Source of the DNA: Notospermus geniculatus
Taxonomy: Eukaryota; Nemertea; Pilidiophora; Heteronemertea; Lineidae
Assembly (NCBI GenBank): GCA_002633025.1
Contig: NMRB01000153.1
Span: forward strand, 62,001-126,000
Direction of reading: 5' to 3'
Length of the DNA: 64,000 bases
In this document: positions 46,221 to 55,300 of the stretch, one piece after another
How positions within the stretch are numbered: the stretch's first letter is position 1
How the letters are laid out: every line of letters begins with the position of its first letter
The notes under the pieces: model-generated
What the model was told of the DNA's origin: nothing
What the model saw: the letters and a program-made list of their open reading frames with translations, nothing else
The model's database searches: none
Position numbers and translations under genes: made by a program

Positions 46221-47090
46221 ATGCCCCCGCTCAACGAAGTTGAGATGGGGGCATTATGTTCTCAGTTGGTTTCCGCGTCCGCCGCCGCCGCCGCATCCTA
46301 TTCCGGACTATAACTCAAGAACGGGTTGTCGGATTGATCTCATATTTCTGTGGTGTAACCGGGTGGATCTGAGGAGGTGCCCTATCGATTTTGGTTGCGA
46401 TCCGATATTCAATATGGCCGCCAGGAGGATATCTTGGAGTTTGCATTCCGGACCGTAACTCAAGAACGGGTTGCCCGATTTATCTCATATTTGCGTGATG
46501 TAATGGGGTGGATCAGGGGAGGTTCCCTATCGATTTTGGTTGCGACCCGATATTCAATATGGCCGCCAGGAAGACATCTTGGTTTTAGCATTCCGGACCA
46601 TAACTCAAGAACGGAATGCCCGATTGATCTCATATTTGCATGGTTTAATGTGGTCGATCGGGGGAGGTTCCCTATCGATTTTTGTTGCGACCCGGTATTC
46701 AATATGGCCGCCAGGAAGACATCTTGGTTTTAGCATTCCGGACCATAACTCAAGAATGGAATGCCCGATTGATCTCATATTTGCATGGTGTAATGGGGTC
46801 CATCGGGGGAGGTTCCCTATCGATTTTGGTTGCGACCTGATATTCAATATGGCCGCCAGGAAGACATGTTGGTTTTAGCATTCCGTACCGTAACTCAAGA
46901 ACGGGTTGCCTGATTTATTCCATATTTGTATGGTGTAATGGGCTGGATCGGGGGAGGTTCCCTATCGATTTTAGTTGTGACCCAATATTCAATATGGCTG
47001 CCAGGAAGACATCTTTGTTTTTGCATTCCGGATCATGACTCAAGAACAGGTGACCCGATATTCAGCGTGATGCACCAGAGCGGGGGCATA
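46221..47090. repeat. 145-bp tandem array inside an inverted-repeat element
   Basis: ATTCCGGACC..AACTCAAGAACG recurs at 46300, 46445, 46590, 46735, 46880 and 47025, exactly 145 bp apart each time. The array is enclosed by ATGCCCCCGCTC at 46221 and AGCGGGGGCATA at 47079-47090. Each unit carries TCAATATGGCCGCCAGGA, also seen at 57869 and 58240. 145 is not a multiple of 3, so the open frames are accidental. Confidence 0.93.
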
Positions 47091-47681
47091 CTTGCAATCG
47101 CCCCGATTGCGTTACATCTAGTTTATATGAGGCTTTTGCTGGAACTAGTGATAGGTATCGCAGGACAGAATCTGACTCTGGGAGTACTGCACTCAGAAAA
47201 GTAAGCCTCCCACAAAATTAGTTTTGTGTAGTTTTTTTCACCCAGGTTAAAAGGTTGTGCTGCACTATATATACGTACTCTGGGGAGAGAGAGAGAGACT
47301 GGGCATTATCGTGTCCGTCATAACATTTCATTTGGATGCTATGAGATAAATGTTCTTTATCATGTCTACGTGTCTTCATCTGTATTTGTGTAAAAGGGAT
47401 GACACATGGCGGATTTTGTACGTTTTTACTGTTTTTATGTTCAACATTAGTCTATATCTTTCATTATTATAAACTGTGAGCCTTTAGGAAAAGACATTTG
47501 CTAGGGAAATATTTTATAAAGTTCAGCAATGTACATGTAGGTTTCTATCATGAAAGATATAAACTGGGGTTTTAGAATTGTGAATGGAGCAAATACTGAG
47601 TACTCCCACATCACAGTTCCGTGATATTTCTTATTTTTCAATCTTGAAAAATAAGGTTGTCAAGTTTCCTGAATGTACACT

Positions 47682-47842
47682 CAGGGGCGGATCCAGGATT
47701 TCAGGAAAGAGGGGGCGCACTAAACATTGAAATCTGCAGTGAATTTCAATGATTTGCTCCAAATTTCTGAATTTCACTGTCGAATTTACAGATTTGTTGG
47801 CCGAAAGGGGGGCATGCGCCCCCCCCCCCTTGGATCCGTGCC
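47682..47842. mobile_element. hAT-like MITE (161 bp)
   Basis: The ends CAGGGGCGGATCCAGG and CCTTGGATCCGTGCC are imperfect inverted repeats. The 8-bp TGTACACT is duplicated at 47674-47681 and 47843-47850, typical of hAT elements. Confidence 0.8.
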
Positions 47843-48010
47843 TGTACACTGGCATTTCAGTACTTTTATCATTCTGAACAATATTTTTGGTCATTATTCA
47901 TTATTTACTGAGATGTTCACAATCACACATTGTTCACCACACAGTTGTCAACCAATACATCAAATTGATATCTTGGTACTCCCGTGTAAACCTGCTTCTG
48001 CGTTCCAAAA

Positions 48011-48205
48011 TGTGACCCCACTCCAGCAAAAGCAGGCACTTGTCGCAAATGATCATCATTGGTCATAGTTTACTCAACTGTTATCACTGCTGTGCTGTCA
48101 CATACCATAACCTGCAGAGACGTATATTTCAGCTATTGTGTTGTAAGGGCATTTGACCCTTTCCTCAGTTGTGACAAGTGCTTACTTTTGCTGGAGTGGG
48201 TCACA
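48011..48205. mobile_element. MITE, TGTGACC family, copy 4
   Basis: TGTGACCCCACTCCAGCAAA is mirrored by TTTGCTGGAGTGGGTCACA; the inner CACTTGTCGCAAA partly pairs with GTGACAAGTG. Confidence 0.85.
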
Positions 48206-49769
48206 ACTGTTATGGTAAATCAAAACACAATCTGGTAAACCAACAACTTCAAGTACCGGTACCTTAGAAGGGCTCTCGTGTGAGTAATCATCCCAGGTGT
48301 ATCTCTGTGTAATTATATAAGGCTGACCCTAACCCAGACCTTTCCCGTCAGCCAATCATTCTACTCGTTAGTGATGAGTAATACTAACAGGTATTCTGAT
48401 TGGTTCCGATGATTTCGCACTCCACGCTAGTGTTACTGAGCCAAGAAACAGCACAATAGGGCTTAAAGTTTGTAACAAGAATAAAATTGGCCTATTTTTG
48501 CTATGTATGAAAAAAATGGTCAACAAATATGAATGTGTATTTCTGACTGAAGTTACCACATAGGGTGAGCACTTGGTTCGTGGACAATCAATATTTTATT
48601 TATTTGATTCATATTGTTCAATTAATGAATGTGAACTACCTGTTTGGCAAACATTACTTGGTGAAGGGACACAGGTTTTATATGACATTACCAGTTTCTA
48701 TCGATGTTCAATTTCATGTAATTATTTGTAAAAAGTGGAATGTTTTTAGGTGTAAATAGACACGGGCAAATTAGAAATATCCTTAGTCAAGTGTTCCAAG
48801 CTAAAAGTCTGCTACTATTAGTATAGTCTGTTCCTAGACAGTTGATGAACTCAACTTGCTAGACTGGATAGCAAGAGCTACTAGTATTTCCTACAGCGTG
48901 AAGGAATCAAACTGGAGTTCCTTAATGCCTCCAGTAAACGGCACAAAGGATGAATCATTACATGGAGTTTCCTGGCCCTTCTGAAAAATTGGATTAAAAC
49001 AGGTGGGTATTTACATGTATGTCTGGAATGATAGATTATAAGTTCAAAGAATAACCACATTACCTGTTGATGAATATGTCAACATGTTGAATGCAACATA
49101 GCTGGGATTAATCATCCATTCGTCTGGAAAGCAAAAACGAAAGTATGCACTGTCACGTAAAAAGGAACAGTAGTCTCATCGGCTAATCCCAACTCAATAG
49201 TTGGCTGAAGAAGTTTAGAGCACTTAACAGAAGCGAACTATTATTGAGGTGAGGAACAATGATCTGTCACATAGATTTTACTTTTCTCGTAACCAGACTT
49301 TCATCTTGCTGGTTGGGGACTAATGAATTTACCATTAGTAATCAAGGTGGGCGATTGAAACTGCTGAATAATATTATTCATTGATTTATAAAACTGAAAA
49401 GCACAATAACCACCTATTGGCTGCCATCAGAAATTCTTTACTTCATCAGAACATGAAGTGAATTTCGTTCCATTTGTCGCTTAAATAATCCGAGTGTGAA
49501 ATCAAATTGAAAAGTAAATTGTAAATTTTTTTCTACTTTTGAGTGTCACTGGACCTCTTGTAGTTGGTCCTATAGGACACAATTTGGCATGCATAAATGT
49601 CAACAAATTTCCTATACATGTACCGTAATTGTAAGTTCCACCATTAGCAGGCCCTGTAGGTTATTTCTTTGAAGGAAGTAGTACTATGAGAATTCTTGCT
49701 CTCTTCTACATGGTATGGTAGGTAGTTGGCTCTGAACACATATGTGACATGTTAAAATGTGAAATCATT

Positions 49770-50022
49770 TTTAGCTCACCTCTGTGGAGGTGAGCTTCTC
49801 TCATGGTGTGTCGTCCGTCGTACGTCGTCGTCGGCCGTCGTCGTCGTCCGTCGTCGTCGTCCGTCGTCGTTAACAGGGGTGGCACGTTTCTAAACCGCTT
49901 GGGTTACAAACTTGAAATTTGGTGTACAGGTACCCTATGGTAAAAACTATCTCTCGACCGAAACTTAGCGCTGTTGCTTGTACACTCTGGCCTGTAGGGG
50001 GCGCTTTGTGAAAACCTTCTTT
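49770..50022 (+). repeat. GTCGTC-rich interspersed repeat, copy 2 (cut by gap)
   Basis: AGCTCACCTCTGTGGAGGTG is followed by a long GTCGTC/CGTCGT run, TTAACAGGGGTGGCACGTTT and ACTTGAAATTTGGTGTACAG. It ends at the N gap. Confidence 0.75.
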
Positions 50023-50050
50023 NNNNNNNNNNNNNNNNNNNNNNNNNNNN
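50023..50050. other. Assembly gap (28 N)
   Basis: A run of N whose true size is unknown. The right side is not a continuation of the left-hand repeat. Confidence 0.98.
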
Positions 50051-50352
50051 CGGGCAGCAAGGTAGGTGTCATTTCAACCAACAGTGAGGATTAGGAAGCT
50101 ATTTTCGATTCCAATGTAGCGGGAACGTTTCCGAATTTGGAAGCCAAGAGATAGAGATTCTGGCGGAACTGAGCCTTTTGATGATGATAATAGATGATTA
50201 TCGATGATTGCAGCCAACTTACGCCAGCAATTCAGATTTCACGCCGTGAAATACAAGGTCACAGGTGCTGCCATCTGTTAGTGGAAAAAAACACTTCCCG
50301 ATTTTTGCTTTTCATATCCCGATTGGGCCTAACGTGCAAGAAGGCCTACAAA

Positions 50353-50455
50353 GATTCCGATATCGGAATCTAAAACCGCTTCCGAAAAAGGAAACGTTTC
50401 CAATATCGGAATCGCTGGGCTTCCAAAATCAGAAACGTTTCCAAATTCGGAACTT
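50353..50455. repeat. Cluster of palindromic TTCCGATATCGGAA / GGAAACGTTTCC words
   Basis: GATTCCGATATCGGAATC (50353-50370) is a perfect 18-bp palindrome. GGAAACGTTTCC follows at 50390-50401, and variants TTCCAATATCGGAATC and AGAAACGTTTCC follow. Confidence 0.85.
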
Positions 50456-50539
50456 TCCCGAACTGAAATAGGCCTAATAGGCGATCCGCGGACGGACGGG
50501 ATTTCCTCTTCGTTTGCATTAGGCCTATTGCAAACTAAT

Positions 50540-51060
50540 AAATGACGGCGCCAATCGGGAAAGCTCAATGTTTTATGGTTTATGCGGTTGAATTTGAACC
50601 GGTCTCCTCGATAAACGCACTTTTGTGCGAGGTTTCCGATTTCTCGATTGAGGTTCGCGAGGAGCCTCGTCGAGGGCCCCGATCGCCGATTATTTTCCCG
50701 CGCGCGCGCAAAATGATCGAGCGGAGAAAAACAGGACTTGCTGAAAGATGTCGACAAATCATTTTTTCTCACCCAAAGAGCAAATTTGTTCCGAACAAAT
50801 CGTCTGACATTCGTGTGCTCCAATGTTCATGTCCAACATCGGATGCAGGAACGATAGGCGGTGGCTCCGGAGTTTGCCACAGCAGAAAGATTAAAATTTC
50901 GAGGATTGAAGTTCCCGCCGTTCGAACTTTGCTGCACGCTCTGGGCGCGTTGCATGCGGAGCCACCTATCGTCGATATCTGGAACTACATTCTAGTGTCA
51001 GCCATTGACGATAGGTGGCTTTTCGTTCTGAGAACGTGCGATCATTTCGTGATCGGTTGC
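50540..51060. promoter_or_regulatory. CpG-rich stretch, possible promoter region of MDM-like gene
   Basis: CG dinucleotides are unusually frequent (for example CCCGCGCGCGCGC near 50698). The word ACGATAGGCGGTGGCTCCG at 50851 recurs inverted at 50956-50973 and in part again at 51007-51020. Open frames on both strands (50542-51108 +; 50329-50823 -) reflect low stop frequency in GC-rich DNA. No TATA box or start site was found. Confidence 0.35.
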
Positions 51061-51478
51061 AATCGTATCATGTCTATCCAGCGGTTTAAAGCACAACTCT
51101 CTATATAAATGAATTGTAAGAAGAAGATGAACTAGAATTTTACTTACTTAAGTCATTTTGAGCGTAAATCATATCAGATCAGCGCATTGCTGGCAAAAGA
51201 ACGGCATGACGGATACCGGTCCGGTACGCCGACGCCGACGGTAGCCCGCCATCAATGTACATACATTGCACTGCATGCATGTGGCATGTGCATGCACAGT
51301 CCTGTTTTTTTGACTGACAGAATGGATGAAAATTCAAATTCAAATTTGTGAATTCTAAATGTGTGAATTCAAATTTAGCCCCCCCCCCTGGCAGTTTTTA
51401 GTTTATAACTCCTTGACCTTGTTATCTAGGCCTAAACATGGTTCGTATGATAGGCCTAGTTTAATACCAGGCTAGGCC

Positions 51479-51915
51479 TACTCTCCATTCCAAATCCCCT
51501 TGGCGCGAGGTTTATCAACGATAGCTCCGCAACGGCTGGGCCGATTTTGATGAAACACACGTCAGTTGACTTATCTTTCTTGGCGGTACAGCCATCATCA
51601 CAGTCAATTTCCCGAAAAACGTGACAGAAAAAAGTTGTTTCACAAATCACCGTTTGTGCTGACGGCCGAAATGGCGGCCATTTTGAAATGACGCAATGCA
51701 TCGCGCACGTGTAAACTGCACTGAACAGCATCGCGAAATGAAATGGGTTTTGAGAAAGAGATCCGTTATGCCGTCCTTACGCAAAAAATGAAGATAGCAG
51801 AAAGATACCGGCAAGAAAGACAAGTTTATTGATGTATGGTATGTTGAATTTGGCCCAGCCGTTGAGGAGTTATCGGCCGAAAACCTCGCGCCAAGGGGAT
51901 TTGGAATGAAGAGTA
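51479..51915. mobile_element. MITE-like element with ~50-bp inverted repeats
   Basis: TACTCTCCATTCCAAATCCC.. is mirrored by ..GGGATTTGGAATGAAGAGTA, then CTTGGCGCGAGGTTT / AAACCTCGCGCCAAG and CAACGGCTGGGCC / GGCCCAGCCGTTG. Possible TA target site at each end. Confidence 0.85.
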
Positions 51916-51934
51916 ATAGCAAAATAGGCCTTTT

Positions 51935-52080
51935 GCATGATAGGCTAGCGCCACACAAGCCAGGCCTAGGCTAACGTTACCCTTCCGATAGATGAATCAG
52001 AATCCTCGTCTAGGCCTAGCCTAGTAGCCTAAGTAGGCCTACCATGCTACTCTAGGCCTAGGCCCTAGGCCTAGCCTAAT
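51935..52080. repeat. TAGGCCTA-rich stretch
   Basis: AGGCCTAG/TAGGCCTA words occur about ten times in 150 bp, as direct and overlapping palindromes. The same word is scattered through the window. Confidence 0.8.
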
Positions 52081-52312
52081 TTGACACAATTTTTTTTCCT
52101 AGGCCTTATACTTTTCTTACCGTGATTTTCTGGATTTTCCAGCCCGATTCCTCTATCTAAATCGACATGGCCTATACTACATGCAGGACATAAAAAAGTG
52201 ATTTCTTTCCTTTTCGTTAAAAGACATAATTCAGGAAAATCTGTGTTGGATATGATTATGAAATAGCAGAGCCTTGGCTAAATGGAAAGGCCTAATAAGA
52301 ACACTGGTAGTC

Positions 52313-52337
52313 ATGGCAGCCAAGCAGAGTGAAAGTG
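52313..52337 (+). CDS. MDM-like exon 1 (start codon; MAAKQSES)
   Basis: The ATG at 52313 is followed by donor GTAAGT at 52338. Eight codons and one G are carried over. The start was chosen because it is the only ATG that reaches the SWIB exons in phase. Confidence 0.8.
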
Positions 52338-55300
52338 GTAAGTGAACCTTTATCCAATCAGTCTGGAAGTTTAATTTTGCTGCTTGTAGGTTGTAGGTTT
52401 TCTGAGTGACAGGTACTTGCCTTCAATTGAGTTGCCAATATTAGAGTCCTAATACAATTTTCACCCCCATTCAGCATGAATTGGAGACTCCAGTCTTGAA
52501 ATGTTAACTTTTTTCATTTTAGCTGAGCAGCAGCATGTTCCTGAAACCCCTGATGCCGCCCCATCCAGTGGAAATTCGAGAGCAGCAGATCAGTCAGCAC
52601 AAGTTCTCGTAAGCATGTGACATGTCCTATCAACATGATCAAGCTGACTAATTTAAGTTGCCCATTCATGATCGAACTCTAGCGATGCCGAATGTTACAC
52701 ACCATAAAGACATCCATGCTGTATGCTGTTACTTTTTAAAAAAGGGGCAGAATGGAAACAAATCCACCTAACTTTTTATGTGAATAATCAGTGTGTCATG
52801 TTTGCTTTGTTAATCAGGTTACCGGTATTTTAATTCATTTCAGCTTCGCCCAAAGCCAGCATTTCTGTCAATATTGAGAACAGTAGGAGTGAAGTCTAAT
52901 GTGCTTACTAGGACAGAGGTATGGGAAAAATTCTCTCCATTGTGGTACATTATATACAGTGAAACCCCTCGTGTGGACCTCCCCTCTATGTGGATCGATT
53001 TTTGTCAGTCCCAAATAAATCCTTCACATTTTCCTTTAGCTTAGTGGACTGTACTTGCTTAGTCGCAGTCGGAAGGCTTGATAAAACTGTTTTTTGTACC
53101 GTGTTTCAGATTCTTGATAACTTGAAAGAATACATCAAAGAGAAGGGCTTGTTTGATCCTCAGACACCATATGTGATCCAGTGTGAAGGTGATGAACTGG
53201 AAAGAGTGTTTGGTGCAAAAGAATTTAACGTCAATCGGGTATTGTAAGTTGAAAGAGATTGATACTGAACATTAATTATTTTGACATTTAATTTTGGCTG
53301 TGGATACCTGATCAGGAAACAGAGATGGTAGAGTAGTCAGTCATTCTTTCCCCCCATTAACAAATTTGCATCGTGGCCAAATGGAAAATTCTTACAAGTT
53401 TACATGAATCTCAATCAGCAACATCATGTGTGTTCGCAAAAAGATGTCATGTGGTCTGGTCATAGATTCACTCTGAGTCAATTTCTCATTTCTAGTTTCG
53501 AACCCACGCCTCCACATAAGGCAACACCGCCAGCATTGAGGGAAAGCGTGCACACCACTGTGCCAAATCCCCATCTTCAATAAAAGATGGTTCAATAGCC
53601 AGCATTGTGCATGGAATCCCTCAGTATTGGTGTTGCCTTATGTGGAGGCGTGGGTTCGAATCTCGGTGCTGACCAGCGTAGCAATCCTATCATTTCATTT
53701 CTAGTTTCAATACGAGCAGTCAGCCACGCGTATTGCCTAAAGATGGCAGCAAAGTTCTAGCGGACCAATACACAGGAAAATCCACGTGATTGGTGCTCGA
53801 TCAAGAATGAATGGGTCCGCTATATGCATTGAATTGGGCCAAAGTGACACCTATTGGTCAGCTCACTGACAGCTCCTATTGGAGTTTAATCAAAATGATC
53901 GTACAATAATACATGTAAAACATTTTAAATTTTATTGAACCTGTCCATTTTATTTAGGTCGTTCATATTTCAAAACACGGAGCTGGCCAGTGGACCTACG
54001 ACTGAAGGCAGTTCCTCACAACAATTAGATGAAGTTGACGGTGCACCAAGAATAAGTAAGTACACATATTTTGAAAATGGACTCAGTTTGACCACAACTT
54101 TGCATGGACATGGAGCTCATTCTTGTAATGAATCTGCGGAGAATATGGGTACATTCAGTAAGAGTAACTACAGCTCCATAGCAAGCATTGAGCCTGCCTA
54201 AGTTTTACTGTTTTTGGAACTCATCGTTCCTGAGAAGAATTGCTAGGATGGCAAGGTAAAAACTCGTCACGTTAAGCGATTTTCCTGCCATAAAGAAGAA
54301 AACTTGTTGAAATAAAATAGAATTTTTAATCACTGCACGTAGACACAAACTGTTGTGGCTTAGGTTGGATGAGTTGTATGAAGTCATGTTTTACTTGTTA
54401 TCCTTCGTTTTAGAGCCACCTGATGCGTTCGCATCAGGCACAACACATGACACAAGAAAGAACCGAAGGAGGAAACGAGAAGGCAAGTATAAATGTGCAA
54501 CGAAAGTTTTGTCAAATTCCAAGATTCCTTTACATGGAGCTATCATGGAGGCAAGGATAATGCCTACTGCCTTCTACAGGTGTTGTACACAAGGCTCTTC
54601 AAGACTGTATTAGAAGGGACCTGGCCATTTCATCCGAGATAGCCAAAAATCCGACTTGTAGTGTCCAACTTATGCAATTGTATTTTATTGGAGTAACATT
54701 ACAAAAAAATCGGGACTTCTCAAAGTCATCCGGGATGGGTGATTTTTCGAATTTACTTATGGCGTAAGCATTTTCTGCTGTAGTTATGTTGAGTGATAAT
54801 CCCACCTGTGGCTCTGGTTTCCAAAGTAGACCAAATCATACTCATCCAATACATGTAGGTGTAATATATCAGGATTTTGGGTTTCAGGGGACTCCCCAGA
54901 GGAAAGACGAAGAAGAAGAAGACAGCGCTGTTCATCATCAATAAGTATTGTTAGCAGTGATGGAGAGGGACCGTCGGCATGGGCTATACAGGTCGTGGAG
55001 ATCCCGTCACCAGCCAGTTCTGACCATCTGAGTGTCCAGGTGAGATGAAAGCCAGACAGTGTTAGTCATGCAGGGCTCAAAATTCTGCAAAGTCATTCGG
55101 TGGCCATTTTTCAGAAAATTAGAAATGGAATTCAAGGTATCAAGTTGACAGATTTATGTACCCCACCACTACAAAAAAAGCTGAATGTCCTGCAAATTAC
55201 GTAAAGCCAAAATGCAGGCAGTGAGAGACATCTGGTGGCAACACATGAAGCGCATCCCCCAGTTACTTCATCATTTGCAATTAAACCTTTATGTATAGAT

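Larger units (their letters stand above)
43385..52312. other. Intergenic region, dystrophin 3' UTR to MDM-like gene
   Basis: No gene found. It begins with the dystrophin 3' UTR and holds the repeats listed at 45548, 46221, 47682, 48011, 49770 and 51479, a 28-N gap, and a CpG-rich stretch at 50540-51060. Stretches 44000-45500 and 48250-49750 show nothing I can name. Confidence 0.65.

Noticed and set aside
46377-46878. Open frames of 112-118 codons with repeating peptides
   Set aside because: They come from the 145-bp tandem array, whose unit is not a multiple of three; peptides repeat by frame rotation.
50542-51108. 188-codon + frame and 164-codon minus frame in CpG-rich DNA
   Set aside because: Low stop frequency from GC content explains both; neither resembles a known protein, and they overlap palindromic repeats.
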